Under the pieces are notes generated by a model. It saw only the letters and a program-made list of their open reading frames with translations, had not been told where the DNA came from and did not search any database. A stretch of 64,000 nt of DNA from assembly GCF_900119485.1 (NCBI RefSeq), contig NZ_FPJZ01000002.1:283172-347171 (forward strand). Reading direction: 5' to 3'. Position numbers and translations under genes: made by a program. Each line of letters starts with the position of its first letter. The first letter of the stretch is position 1. The DNA is from Thermoactinomyces sp. DSM 45891. GTDB lineage: Bacteria > Bacillota > Bacilli > Thermoactinomycetales > Thermoactinomycetaceae. Shown here in pieces: positions 44,016-52,732 of the stretch.

Positions 44016-44165
44016 ATGGAAAACCACGATTCAGTCGAGTTAGAATTGGAAACAGATATCGATATGGATGAGCCTCAAAATCCCTTAATTGGAATTCGTA
44101 ACTCATTACTTCTTAGTATCCTACTCTGGATCATTCTTTATCTCGTTATCTACCCATTCAGATAA
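44016..44165 (+). CDS. 49-residue acidic membrane microprotein
   Basis: Starts MENHDSVELELETDIDMDEP, an acidic cytoplasmic segment, followed by one hydrophobic helix (about residues 27-47, LLLSILLWIILYLVIY) and PFR. AAGGAGG lies 8 bases ahead of the ATG; an in-frame ATG at 43983 has no site. It is divergent from the polysaccharide operon. Function unknown. Confidence 0.72.
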   Translation: MENHDSVELELETDIDMDEPQNPLIGIRNSLLLSILLWIILYLVIYPFR

Positions 44166-44184
44166 AGAAAAAGGAGAGGTCACT

Positions 44185-44223
44185 ATGACCCATCCTATCC
44201 CCTTGAATACCTTTTATCCTTAG
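44185..44223 (+). CDS. Possible 12-codon peptide [12 protein letters not shown]
   Basis: A perfect AAAGGAGAGG site lies 4-5 bases ahead of an ATG that opens only 12 codons before TAG. It follows the 49-residue microprotein by 19 bases and overlaps the 3' end of fabZ tail to tail. It may be a real micropeptide or the remnant of a gene truncated here. Confidence 0.35.
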   Translation: MTHPIPLNTFYP

Positions 44224-44657
44224 CTCGCTACATCAATAATCGCAAACATCAATTCCCCTGATGCGACTACCTTTCCATCAACACTCGCCGTTCCTTTTCC
44301 CTTACCAATACTTCCTTTAAAACGAGTTAATTCCACCTCTAAGCGCAACTGATCCCCCGGCACAACTTGTCCACGAAAACGGAAACCATCAACCCCTGTA
44401 AGGAAACCCGTTTTGCCTTTGTGCTCTTCTGAGGTGAGAACGGCTAATGCTCCAACTTGAGCTAATGCTTCGACGATGAGTACGCCTGGCATGACTGGGT
44501 AATGGGGGAAATGCCCCTGGAAAAATGGCTCGTTTATCGACACGTTTTTAATGCCAACTGCTCGAACATTTGGTTCACATTCCAGCACACGATCCACTAA
44601 TAAAAAAGGATATCTGTGTGGAATCGTCTCTTTAATCTTATCGATTGCCCATTCCAT
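44220..44657 (-). CDS. fabZ: 3-hydroxyacyl-ACP dehydratase FabZ
   Basis: 145 residues, single hotdog fold. The catalytic His lies in [23 protein letters not shown] (His in GHFP and the following helix Glu), and [12 protein letters not shown] near residue 12 is the family start. It dehydrates 3-hydroxyacyl-ACP in fatty-acid elongation. The ATG at 44657 is chosen (GAGG 7 bases upstream). In Bacillus fabZ also follows the spoIIID region. Confidence 0.95.
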   Translation of the reverse strand: MEWAIDKIKETIPHRYPFLLVDRVLECEPNVRAVGIKNVSINEPFFQGHFPHYPVMPGVLIVEALAQVGALAVLTSEEHKGKTGFLTGVDGFRFRGQVVPGDQLRLEVELTRFKGSIGKGKGTASVDGKVVASGELMFAIIDVAS

Positions 44658-44682
44658 AAACAAACCTCATTTCTTATTTACT

Positions 44683-45999
44683 TTACTCCTCTTTCATCAC
44701 AGCCATCTCGACTGCTTCTGCCACAATTTGATGTGCTTTTAAATCGAGTGGGTGAGGAACTAGCTGGCCTGGCTTGGTATGGTTTGAAATAGCAGTAGCA
44801 GCTGCTACTAACATATCATGGGTAATCCGTTTTGCTCCAGCATTTAATGCTCCACGGAAAATGCCTGGAAATCCAAGAACATTATTTACCGATCGTCCAT
44901 CTGCTGCAAACAAAGCTCCTGCTTTAATTGCCTCATCTGGCTCAATCTCTGGTTTTGGATTCGAAAGAGCTAAGATCACTTGTCCCTCTCGTACCCATTC
45001 AGGTTTGATTAGGTTAGGTACACCCGTCGTAGCGATCACGATATCGCATTTCTCCATGATTTCTTCCAGCGAGTGAGCAGGTGTTCCACCATACATAGCA
45101 AGTCGATCTAAGGCAGCAGGCTGACGGTCAACTCCAACCATTTCTTTTACACCGTAAGCCATAAACATCCGACAGATAGCTAAGCCCGCTGCACCCAGTC
45201 CGATTTGCCCGACCACTGCTTCTTTTAAGTTAACACCCGCACTACGGCAAGCAGACATAACAGCTGCCAGCGTAACCACAGCAGTACCATGTTGATCATC
45301 ATGCATCACAGGGATATCAAGCTCTTCAATCAAACGTTCTTCAATCTCAAAGCAGTGCGGGGAACCAATATCCTCTAATAAAATGCCACCGAATCCTTTT
45401 GAAATCCGCTTTACAGTTGTTACCACTTCATCCGGATCGCTTGTATCTAGCAAGATGGGAATTCCACTAATCCCTGCTAAGCGATCAAATAAGGCCGCTT
45501 TCCCCTCCATTACTGGCATCCCTGCCAATGGTCCAATATTTCCAAGACCTAAAATAGCCGTTCCATCTGTAATGATTGCAACGGTATTTCCTATGCTTGT
45601 ATAGTATTGAGCCAAAGATGGGTCCTCTTCAATCGCGCGGCACACGTTAGCAACACCGGGAGTATATACTTTTCGCAAGTCATCTATTGAACGTATATCA
45701 AAACGGCTACTCATATGAATCTTACCGCCTTCATGGGCGTGGAGGACATCATCAGAGACAGCTCTTACATGGATTCCTTCCCCTAGCTGTTCAACAGCCG
45801 CTATCGCTGTCTCTAATTGCTCTTCACTTTCACACTGTACAGTAATATCCCGTACAGTCGAATACGGTCCTATTTGTCTGGTTTTAATCTCTCCGATATC
45901 CCCACCAAACAAGCCAATAGCCGTTGTCACTTTCCCTAAATTCCCTGGCTTTGATGGTGTTTCGACTATAATAGTGCGAGTTACATTTCTTGCCCCCAT
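44683..45999 (-). CDS. Malic enzyme with N-terminal ACT domain
   Basis: 438 residues. An ACT domain (about residues 6-80, RTIIVETPSKPGNLGKVTTAIG) precedes a malic enzyme core. Core blocks are KVYTPGVANVCRAI near 110, LGLGNIGPLAGMPVMEGKAALF near 152, HDDQHGTAVVTLAAVMSA near 237 and the NAD(P) site GQIGLGAAGLAI near 265. It decarboxylates malate to pyruvate; the ACT domain suggests amino-acid regulation. The cofactor preference is not readable. GGAGG precedes the ATG. Confidence 0.93.
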   Translation of the reverse strand: MGARNVTRTIIVETPSKPGNLGKVTTAIGLFGGDIGEIKTRQIGPYSTVRDITVQCESEEQLETAIAAVEQLGEGIHVRAVSDDVLHAHEGGKIHMSSRFDIRSIDDLRKVYTPGVANVCRAIEEDPSLAQYYTSIGNTVAIITDGTAILGLGNIGPLAGMPVMEGKAALFDRLAGISGIPILLDTSDPDEVVTTVKRISKGFGGILLEDIGSPHCFEIEERLIEELDIPVMHDDQHGTAVVTLAAVMSACRSAGVNLKEAVVGQIGLGAAGLAICRMFMAYGVKEMVGVDRQPAALDRLAMYGGTPAHSLEEIMEKCDIVIATTGVPNLIKPEWVREGQVILALSNPKPEIEPDEAIKAGALFAADGRSVNNVLGFPGIFRGALNAGAKRITHDMLVAAATAISNHTKPGQLVPHPLDLKAHQIVAEAVEMAVMKEE

Positions 46000-46047
46000 G
46001 TTGCATCCTCCTAATTTTATGTATACAAGAATGAAAAACGATATCGC

Positions 46048-46082
46048 AAAGAGAAAGAATCGGGGTTCATCGCCCCGATCCC
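46048..46082 (-). terminator. Intrinsic terminator of pgsA
   Basis: ATCGGGG and CCCCGAT arms are followed on the minus strand by TCTTTCTCTTTG, between pgsA and the malic enzyme gene. Confidence 0.75.
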
Positions 46083-46100
46083 TCTATTATTCACATCCCC

Positions 46101-46622
46101 TTACTCATTTACCACTTTTAATTGGAACATATAAGACAAAGTCGCGATATAAGAGAGCCCAATTACAATCCATAGTATCGTTGAAGCATATGGAACATCA
46201 AACATAACCATAAATAACACGAGATAGGAAAGCACTGTTGTCAATTTCCCTAAAAAGTTAGCAGGCACCGTTTTTCTTCCTTGAAAATGAACAATCGCCC
46301 CATAAACAATCATACCCAAATCACGGAAAAGGATTGCAAATGCTGCTTCCCATGAGATTTTATCCGACAATAATAAGGATAGAAAAATGGCCATTAACAT
46401 ACACTTATCCGCCAGTGGGTCTAACATAGCACCCATTTGCGTTACTTGATTATTACGCCTAGCTAGATACCCATCTACTACATCGGTCAGGCCCGCTAAG
46501 AAGATAATTCCAATCGCCCAACAAAGACGCGCTGGTGAAGGAATATCCGAGAAAAATATGAACAAGTAAACTGGAACTAATAGAAAACGAACCAACGTCA
46601 ACAGATTGGGCACATTCAACAT
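46101..46622 (-). CDS. pgsA: CDP-diacylglycerol-glycerol-3-phosphate 3-phosphatidyltransferase
   Basis: 173 residues with about four to five membrane helices and the CDP-alcohol phosphatidyltransferase motif DGYLAR...GAMLDPLADK (DGxxAR-x8-GxxxDxxxD) near residue 55. It makes phosphatidylglycerol phosphate for membrane lipids. The start MLNVPNLLT is chosen because GGAGGGACT precedes it; an upstream in-frame start would add nine codons without a site. Confidence 0.93.
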   Translation of the reverse strand: MLNVPNLLTLVRFLLVPVYLFIFFSDIPSPARLCWAIGIIFLAGLTDVVDGYLARRNNQVTQMGAMLDPLADKCMLMAIFLSLLLSDKISWEAAFAILFRDLGMIVYGAIVHFQGRKTVPANFLGKLTTVLSYLVLFMVMFDVPYASTILWIVIGLSYIATLSYMFQLKVVNE

Positions 46623-46649
46623 AGTCCCTCCTAAGCAGTGGTTTGACAC

Positions 46650-46684
46650 GAAGAAACCCCGTCTACTTAAGCGGGATTTAGGGG
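46650..46684 (-). terminator. Hairpin downstream of the EpuA-like gene
   Basis: CCCG and CGGG form a short stem (46653-46674), extended by ACCCC/GGGGT, then TTTCTTC on the minus strand. Confidence 0.6.
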
Positions 46685-46686
46685 GG

Positions 46687-47337
46687 TTACTTCTGATAAA
46701 TTAAGTTATATAAGTGTTCCCATGAATTCCAACTAAATATGTCTGAAATGGGCTTTCCACCAATTATCGTATTCCCGATCACTAGACCCGTCATTAATGC
46801 CGCTATCAATAACATCGGAATCCAGAGAATTTTTATAGCTGCTTTCAAAGGACTTCTTTTTGTTTCTGGCTTTATTTCGTTTGCTAATACTTCTTGATTC
46901 TCTTGGTCTATAGACTCTACTAGTTCTTGTTCATTATCATGCGCATCAAAAGACGTTTTCACAACCTCATCCTGCACATGCTCTTCCTTCTTGAGATCTT
47001 CTACATCATCCATTACAATATTTTCTTCTTTTAGAGGTGTTTCAACTGCAGCAGAAGCTTCCTGAAGCTGTTCAAGATCGACTTTATATTCTTTAAAATC
47101 AAGAGGGCTGAGTGTATCTTCAAAATTCGCAAGCTTGTCCTCTTTAGAACCCTCGCTCCCTTGCTTTTCTTCCTCTTTTTTCAATTCTTTAAACTCATCA
47201 TCCAATCCTTCGTCTGTCCGCTTTTCTTCCTCTTTTTGACTCCACTTTAATTTCCCCACCATCACACGATCCTCTTGAGTATCTGTATGATTTTTTTCAT
47301 CAAGCTCCAGCTCTTTTTCTCGGTCTAATTGACTCAT
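46687..47337 (-). CDS. EpuA-like membrane protein with long acidic N-terminal region
   Basis: 216 residues. The first 165 are highly charged, Glu/Lys-rich and probably disordered or coiled coil (KEEEKRTDEG, ELKKEEEKQG). The last 50 hold a membrane helix (ILWIPMLLIAALMTGLVIGNTI) and WNSWEHLYNLIYQK, matching the small EpuA family that is annotated as an RNA polymerase beta-associated protein and is often encoded near spoIIID. EpuA proteins are usually about 60 residues. Function is unclear; the extension is unusual. GGAGAGG precedes the ATG. Confidence 0.72.
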   Translation of the reverse strand: MSQLDREKELELDEKNHTDTQEDRVMVGKLKWSQKEEEKRTDEGLDDEFKELKKEEEKQGSEGSKEDKLANFEDTLSPLDFKEYKVDLEQLQEASAAVETPLKEENIVMDDVEDLKKEEHVQDEVVKTSFDAHDNEQELVESIDQENQEVLANEIKPETKRSPLKAAIKILWIPMLLIAALMTGLVIGNTIIGGKPISDIFSWNSWEHLYNLIYQK

Positions 47338-47599
47338 TTTTTCTACCTCTCCAAAAGCAGATCATTTTTTTGTAAACCTACGTATATCTTATTCTGTCTA
47401 TATAAAAAACGAATGCTGTCTTATACAGCAACACTTTACGATCATAAATAGAATATATCCTAGAAAAACCAGTACGTCTAGATTCATGTGTGACGACTCT
47501 GTTAGATTGTACCATAAATTCGAACACACCGGAGGATTCCTTTTATTGTCATTTCGTCAATTTTGTTACATAAAAAGTACTACCCCGGTGTAGTTAATA

Positions 47600-47890
47600 T
47601 CAGATCTTTACCGCTTCTTTCAAACGAGAATCTTTGGTATTTGGCTTTCTTTTATATTTGATCTTCGTAGCTTCTCCACCTCTAAGATGACGAATAGATT
47701 TATGGTATTCTAATATTTCCTTTACTTGATTTGCCAAATCGGGATTAATCTCTGGTAGTCTTTCCGTTAAATCTTTATGAACTGTACTTTTGGAAACTCC
47801 AAATTCTTTGGCAATCGAGCGAACTGTATTTTTTGTTTCTACAAAGTATCTTCCAATTTTTATAGTACGTTCTTTTATATAGTCATGCAT
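47600..47890 (-). CDS. spoIIID: Sporulation transcription factor SpoIIID
   Basis: 96 residues. MHDYIKERTIKIGRYFVETKNTVRSIAKEFGVSKSTVHKDLTERLPEINP holds the helix-turn-helix, and a basic tail follows. SpoIIID acts in the mother cell with sigma-E and sigma-K as activator and repressor. The start at 47890 has GGAGG about 9 bases upstream; an upstream in-frame start would add 16 unrelated residues. Its place after spoIIQ and spoIID matches B. subtilis, but mbl does not follow. Confidence 0.96.
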   Translation of the reverse strand: MHDYIKERTIKIGRYFVETKNTVRSIAKEFGVSKSTVHKDLTERLPEINPDLANQVKEILEYHKSIRHLRGGEATKIKYKRKPNTKDSRLKEAVKI

Positions 47891-47971
47891 CGATTCCGTC
47901 CTCCCTCCCCTCATTTCTTGATAAAGTATATGAGGCAAAAATGAGGTTATTCTTCGAATTTGGACAGGAAT

Positions 47972-47999
47972 AGAAAAAACCCACTATTTCGTGGGCTTT
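47972..47999 (-). terminator. Intrinsic terminator of spoIIQ
   Basis: CCCAC and GTGGG arms with a GAAATA loop are followed on the minus strand by TTTTTT, 7 bases past the spoIIQ stop. Confidence 0.88.
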
Positions 48000-48006
48000 T
48001 CGTATC

Positions 48007-48675
48007 TTACTTGATAAATTGTTCTGGGTTTTGAGGTTGGTTATTCTTTCTTACCTCGAAGTGTAAGTGATTTCCATTAGCTTGTTCAAACTTGTTCGTA
48101 CCTGCTTGTCCAAGTACATCTCCTTGGTTCACGGTTTGTCCCACTTTTGCAGAAGTGGCCGCTAAACTTTGGTAAATGGTAATGAAACCATTTTCATGCT
48201 TTATTTCAACTTGCAAGCCTACTACTGGATTGGTTTCTACTCTGGTTACGGTACCACCCATAGCAGCTACCACATCAAATGGCTTCCCATCTTTTCGTGC
48301 AAAATTTACACCTGTATTCCGATAAAAAGTACCTTGATAATTTACAAGGGCTAGCTCTTTATCTTTACCAGTCATTTTCTCATCATAAAACTTCTTGATG
48401 ACCGTCGCTTCAGCGTTGGATGCTACAGGCAGTACCATCGTTTCAGCAGTGGATGGTTTTTCTACGGGTAAGATGGTATCAATCGATGGCATATTTTTGC
48501 TTACGTCTTTGCTAACAGTCCCCTGTACCAACCATACTCCACCTAGTACAAGCGCGACGACTGTTAAGTACACAGCGGGAAAGAACCATTTTTTCGTAAG
48601 AAGTCTTTTCCACGCAAGTTGGCGTTTGTTTTGATTCAAGAAGGATACCTTCGTTTTTGGATCCTCTATTTTCAT
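48007..48675 (-). CDS. spoIIQ: SpoIIQ-like forespore engulfment protein with LytM domain
   Basis: 222 residues: short cytoplasmic part, membrane helix (about 31-50), linker, then an M23/LytM domain (about 110-215). The second metal motif is intact (GNHLHFEVRK), but the first, normally HxxxD, reads NTGVNFAR, so peptidase activity is unlikely. SpoIIQ in the forespore binds SpoIIIAH in the mother cell as a channel and anchor. Position next to spoIID supports the name. GAGGTGAG precedes the ATG. Confidence 0.9.
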   Translation of the reverse strand: MKIEDPKTKVSFLNQNKRQLAWKRLLTKKWFFPAVYLTVVALVLGGVWLVQGTVSKDVSKNMPSIDTILPVEKPSTAETMVLPVASNAEATVIKKFYDEKMTGKDKELALVNYQGTFYRNTGVNFARKDGKPFDVVAAMGGTVTRVETNPVVGLQVEIKHENGFITIYQSLAATSAKVGQTVNQGDVLGQAGTNKFEQANGNHLHFEVRKNNQPQNPEQFIK

Positions 48676-48823
48676 AAGTTTCTCACCTCTGACTACATTG
48701 TCGACGTGAAAAACTCATTTTATACCTAAGTTGTTAAATTTTTGGTATATTGCGAGTGGGTGAAAATCATTATAGTTTGTTGATAGTTGCGAGCTTTATA
48801 TTAGAACGACCCGACTATCCACA

Positions 48824-49960
48824 CTATTTCCGCTCAAACTCGCTAATCTGAATGCCTTGATAATAATGCTTAACGATTTTATCCGCCTTCGCACCGGTCT
48901 GTGCCATGAGATTAGCACCCCATTGGCTTAAGCCTACCCCGTGACCGTATCCATATGTAGTAAACGTGATCTTGTCGCCTTCTTGCTTCCAAGTAAAGTC
49001 GGTGGAAGCTAATCCAAGGGCTTCTCTCACTTCTCTACCCGAAAAACTCTTATCACCGATACTCAAGCTAGCAATACGGTTCCCTGTCGTCTTTTTCACA
49101 ATTCTCATTTGATTCCCAGATTGGAATAAGGATACCGGCACATCTAACGATTTTTTCGTTTGCTTTTCCAGCTTAGAAAAAACCTCTGATATAGGATATG
49201 TAGCCTCTTTCTCAAACTTAGGAGAAGAACGATCCCATGATGAGTCAACACTGACGAGATACGGATACTTAGCAGTAAAGTATTCATCCGAGCTTTCCGT
49301 TCTGCCATTACTAGTAGAGAAGAAAGCGGCATAGATCGGCTGGCCTTGATAAGTTAAAATCTGTCCTCTCGTTTCTGCAATAGCCCATTTTATCTTCGCT
49401 TTATACTCATGATAGCGATCTTTCCATTGATTTTTTAATTTGTCATCCGTTGAATAAGCTTGATGTTGCACTGTATCGGTTACGTCTGCTAATTGATGGG
49501 GGAGTCCATATGATTTTAGGTTCACTGTAGAACCCTTTTCTAATCGATTAACCACAAAGGTCCGTGCTGCCATTGCTTGTGCTTTCAGCGCTTCAATCTC
49601 AAACGTAATCGGCATCTCCGCAGCAACGACTCCCTCTAAATAGGTCTCCAATGGGAGTGAGATCACCTTCTTCTCTTTAGACAAATACACGCGTACATTT
49701 GGATTATAGGTATTGGTAATTGCTCTCTTAGCGTCTGTTATCTGCGCCTTCTGCGCACCAGGGTTCGTTTCCTTCTCCTGGATTGCTTGCCCCGCCACAA
49801 GTGCCACATTCGACCCAAATCCCACTAGAACCGTCGGGATCGCTAATAATAATAGAAAGCCCCCGATAAAGAGGAGGATCATCTTTCCTTTGAACAAAAG
49901 CCTCTTATTCCCTCGTATTCGTCTCCACCTAGTCAACCATATTTCCTTATACGATCTCAC
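48824..49960 (-). CDS. spoIID: Stage II sporulation protein D (peptidoglycan lytic enzyme)
   Basis: About 378 residues with one membrane helix (about 28-50) and the SpoIID domain. The catalytic Glu region is PLETYLEGVVAAEMPITFEIEALKAQAMAARTF near residue 105, and AAFFSTSNGRTESSDEYF and GYGHGVGLSQWGA follow. SpoIID cleaves peptidoglycan during engulfment with SpoIIM and SpoIIP. A GTG at 49960 (MRSYKEIWLTRW) has GAGGGGG 6 bases upstream and is preferred over ATGs at 49966 and 49975 that sit on top of that site. Confidence 0.95.
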   Translation of the reverse strand: MRSYKEIWLTRWRRIRGNKRLLFKGKMILLFIGGFLLLLAIPTVLVGFGSNVALVAGQAIQEKETNPGAQKAQITDAKRAITNTYNPNVRVYLSKEKKVISLPLETYLEGVVAAEMPITFEIEALKAQAMAARTFVVNRLEKGSTVNLKSYGLPHQLADVTDTVQHQAYSTDDKLKNQWKDRYHEYKAKIKWAIAETRGQILTYQGQPIYAAFFSTSNGRTESSDEYFTAKYPYLVSVDSSWDRSSPKFEKEATYPISEVFSKLEKQTKKSLDVPVSLFQSGNQMRIVKKTTGNRIASLSIGDKSFSGREVREALGLASTDFTWKQEGDKITFTTYGYGHGVGLSQWGANLMAQTGAKADKIVKHYYQGIQISEFERK

Positions 49961-50082
49961 CTGCATCCCCCTCATCTATCTGCTTATACTACTCTATGGG
50001 TCTCCTCGTGACTCTAGAACTGAGTTTGATAGATTTCAAAATTGGGAATAAACAGGGGAGATTGTATAACTCATAAAAAAGC

Positions 50083-50117
50083 ACGTCGCTCTCTAGCAAC
50101 GTGCTTCCGGAAGAAAA
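50083..50117 (-). terminator. Intrinsic terminator of murA
   Basis: AAGCACGTTGCT and AGCGACGTGCTT arms with an AGAG loop are followed on the minus strand by TTTTTT. Confidence 0.92.
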
Positions 50118-50118
50118 A

Positions 50119-51417
50119 CTATGCAAAAGTTACTTGCTGTACTTCCTCTACTTCTTCACCGATCTTTACTCGGGAGATGGTAGCACCTAGTTTTTGTAAC
50201 TTTCCTACTAAATCTACATAACCACGATCAATATGCTTTAGCTCTGTCACTTCCGTGATCCCATCCGCAACTAATCCTGTAAGTACTAGAGAGGCACCTG
50301 CACGCAAATCGGTTGATTTGACCTCAGCCCCAGATAGTATGTGGCCACCTTCGATGACAGAAGAACGGCCATCAATTTTGATATGTGCATTCATACGCTT
50401 AAACTCTTCCACATGCATAAAGCGATTCTCAAATACAGTTTCCGTAATCATACTTGTTCCTTTTGCGGTTAGCTGGAGCGCCATCATCTGCGATTGTAAA
50501 TCGGTTGGGAACCCAGGATACGGTAGAGTCTTCACATCAACTGGCCTCAGATCCCCTTTTGCACTTACATGAATGCCGTTATCTCCATCTAAAACACTAA
50601 CTCCCATCTCTCGCAACTTAGCGATTAGAGGTACTAAGTGTTCGGAGATTGCTCCCTCTACAAATACATCACCACGCGTGATGGCCGCAGCAACCATATA
50701 AGTACCTGCTTCAATGCGGTCTGGAATCACGGTATGTTCTGTACCACGTAAGAAATCGACTCCATCAATGCGAATCTCATCTGTACCAGCACCGCGTACT
50801 TTAGCTCCCATCGCATTTAGAAGATTCGCTAAGTCTACGATTTCTGGTTCACATGCTGCATTGCCAATTACAGTACGCCCCTGCGCCAATGTAGCCGCCA
50901 TCATTAAATTTTGGGTCGCTCCTACGCTAGGAAAATCGAGATAGATATTCGCACCTTTTAAGCGATCTGCTACAAATCCTTCTACACAACCATGTGAAAC
51001 TTCAAATTGAACACCCATCGCTTCGAAGCCTTTAAGGTGAAGATCAATTGGACGTGAACCAATCGCACAACCACCAGGTAATGGAATACTAGCATGTTTC
51101 TTTCGAGCCAAAAGAGGTCCCATCACCAAGATAGAAGCACGCATTTTCCGAACTAACTCGTATGGAGCAGCTGTATTCGATAAATTCTCTGCATTAATCG
51201 TGACAGAGTCCTCTCCTAAGCTTGCTTCTGCTCCTAGACTGTTTAGTGTTTCTGTAATGGTTTTTACATCTTCCAATAACGGAACATCTTCAATGTGGAC
51301 GTTTCCTCTAGATGCTAAAAGCGATGCCGTGATGAGTGGAAGCACTGCATTTTTGGCTCCATGAACTTTTACTCTACCTTTTAGTCTAGCTCCACCCTGT
51401 ACAACGATTTTTTCCAA
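50119..51417 (-). CDS. murA: UDP-N-acetylglucosamine 1-carboxyvinyltransferase
   Basis: 432 residues of usual MurA length. The Lys-Asn pair lies in [10 protein letters not shown] near residue 20 and the active-site Cys in [13 protein letters not shown] near 115. MurA adds enolpyruvate to UDP-GlcNAc, the first committed step of peptidoglycan synthesis, and is the fosfomycin target. The start is TTG (MEKIVVQGG) with GGAGGG 8 bases upstream; the open frame runs 48 codons further up into ywmB but without support. The order ywmB-murA-spoIID matches Bacillus. Confidence 0.97.
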   Translation of the reverse strand: MEKIVVQGGARLKGRVKVHGAKNAVLPLITASLLASRGNVHIEDVPLLEDVKTITETLNSLGAEASLGEDSVTINAENLSNTAAPYELVRKMRASILVMGPLLARKKHASIPLPGGCAIGSRPIDLHLKGFEAMGVQFEVSHGCVEGFVADRLKGANIYLDFPSVGATQNLMMAATLAQGRTVIGNAACEPEIVDLANLLNAMGAKVRGAGTDEIRIDGVDFLRGTEHTVIPDRIEAGTYMVAAAITRGDVFVEGAISEHLVPLIAKLREMGVSVLDGDNGIHVSAKGDLRPVDVKTLPYPGFPTDLQSQMMALQLTAKGTSMITETVFENRFMHVEEFKRMNAHIKIDGRSSVIEGGHILSGAEVKSTDLRAGASLVLTGLVADGITEVTELKHIDRGYVDLVGKLQKLGATISRVKIGEEVEEVQQVTFA

Positions 51418-51437
51418 TGATCTTCCCTCCGCTTGAT

Positions 51438-52169
51438 CTAATATTCTATGGTGATAATCGGCGTCCCCATTGTAAGGACCGCCCGATTGGTCTGATAATT
51501 CCAGCGTGCAGAAACTTGTAAATTCATTTCGCCGCCTTGTGTAACAATCCCAGATCCCCATCTCGGTATAAAGTAGGAGATACTAACCGTTTTTTCAGTT
51601 GTCATTTCTTCAATTTGAGTTGCTCCCAAAGGCTTCATCGTTGATTGAATCAGACTTTTTAATTCACTAGCTTGCTTCAAATCCACATCTCCTTGAATCG
51701 AGAAGTGAAGACTAGGAGTCATCCCTAACGTTTGGCAAATTTGCTGAAATTGCTTTTGAAATTCGTACAAACGAGCATCTGGTGCACCCGTTCCCCTCAG
51801 TTGCAATGATACATATGGCTTTTTCTTTATTTCTGTGGGTTTATCATCTATGACTCGAATAGCTATTTTTAAAGATGGCGAGAGTAGATAATCACTTTGG
51901 TAACGCACACCGTCTTTGCCTTTATATGTCTGCAAGTTTGTTCCATGGAATTCACCGTTCAGTCGTTTTGCTAGCTCTTCCACTTGTTGCCCAGTGAGTA
52001 ACTGATTGGTTCGACTTCCATGATGGAGGACAAATAAAGATGGAGTTGATCTGGTTGTCTGATAATGATCCAGGATTTCTCGAATCAAATCCGTTTGAGC
52101 TTGGGTATTTCCCATCAACAACACACAAAGTACAATCCAAACCAGAAACACTCCCCACTTTGCCTTCAT
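51438..52169 (-). CDS. ywmB: YwmB-like TATA-box-binding-fold secreted protein
   Basis: 243 residues with an N-terminal signal (about 1-25) and a mature domain that fits YwmB, whose crystal fold resembles TATA-box binding protein. Its placement directly before murA is the same as in B. subtilis. Its cellular function is not known. The ATG at 52169 is chosen, with GAGGGG 8 bases upstream; a GTG just ahead is possible. Confidence 0.82.
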   Translation of the reverse strand: MKAKWGVFLVWIVLCVLLMGNTQAQTDLIREILDHYQTTRSTPSLFVLHHGSRTNQLLTGQQVEELAKRLNGEFHGTNLQTYKGKDGVRYQSDYLLSPSLKIAIRVIDDKPTEIKKKPYVSLQLRGTGAPDARLYEFQKQFQQICQTLGMTPSLHFSIQGDVDLKQASELKSLIQSTMKPLGATQIEEMTTEKTVSISYFIPRWGSGIVTQGGEMNLQVSARWNYQTNRAVLTMGTPIITIEY

Positions 52170-52242
52170 CACTCATACCCCTCACGTACACAGAATTTTC
52201 TCACTATCATTGTGTACATGAAATCAATAGATTATACCCTTA

Positions 52243-52488
52243 CTAAGATGATATCAGGCTAGGAAGCCATCTCGACCATGTCAAATAGTCCAAAATAAAC
52301 CGTGCTAGCAAATGTCCTAATATAACCGATAAAAAGATCATCATCCACTTTACATGATACGCTTGTTTCACTCGTAAAATAGCCTCAATCCGGACATTCA
52401 GCAGAAGTCTCCACGCAAGTACAATGCAAAAGAGCGATACGAAGATAGATAATAAGGACTGGAAACCAATTGATGCCGCTCCGTTCAT
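52243..52488 (-). CDS. ywzB: YwzB-like DUF1146 membrane protein
   Basis: 81 residues with two membrane helices and the typical end ILGHLLARFILDYLTW. YwzB is a small protein of unknown role encoded just before ywmB in B. subtilis. The start MNGAASIGFQS is chosen because GGGGTG lies 8 bases upstream; the longer frame (24 more codons) is unsupported. Confidence 0.85.
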   Translation of the reverse strand: MNGAASIGFQSLLSIFVSLFCIVLAWRLLLNVRIEAILRVKQAYHVKWMMIFLSVILGHLLARFILDYLTWSRWLPSLISS

Positions 52489-52666
52489 GCTATGCACCCC
52501 TTTCACGTCTTGTTCTCTCTGCAATAAACCTATGGTATCGTAAATTCCAACCGGAATCAAAGAAATCCTGCGTTTGACTTAATTTCGCTATATTTCAAAG
52601 CTTCCTTTTTAAAACCAACTACTAGTTTAATCTTTTTTCATCTATGAAGCAAACGCATAATGAACA

Positions 52667-52712
52667 GGCTCACCATACAAATTTTGTAAAACAAAAATTT
52701 GTATGGTGAGCC
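52667..52712. terminator. Long perfect hairpin downstream of nuoN
   Basis: GGCTCACCATACAAATTTT (52667-52685) pairs perfectly with AAAATTTGTATGGTGAGCC (52694-52712) over 19 bp with an 8-base loop. The inner stem is AT-rich and no T-tract follows on the minus strand. It ends the nuo operon as a terminator or 3' end-protecting stem. Confidence 0.8.
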
Positions 52713-52732
52713 AAATTGCCTTCGAAAAAGAA

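Noticed and set aside
43983..44165. 60-residue version of the microprotein
   Set aside because: The upstream ATG has no ribosome binding site; AAGGAGG points to the ATG at 44016.
47338..47599. Small ORF or RNA gene between spoIIID and the EpuA-like gene
   Set aside because: Only a 15-codon frame and an ACACCGG/CCGGTGT pair with a 52-base loop are visible; too weak to call.
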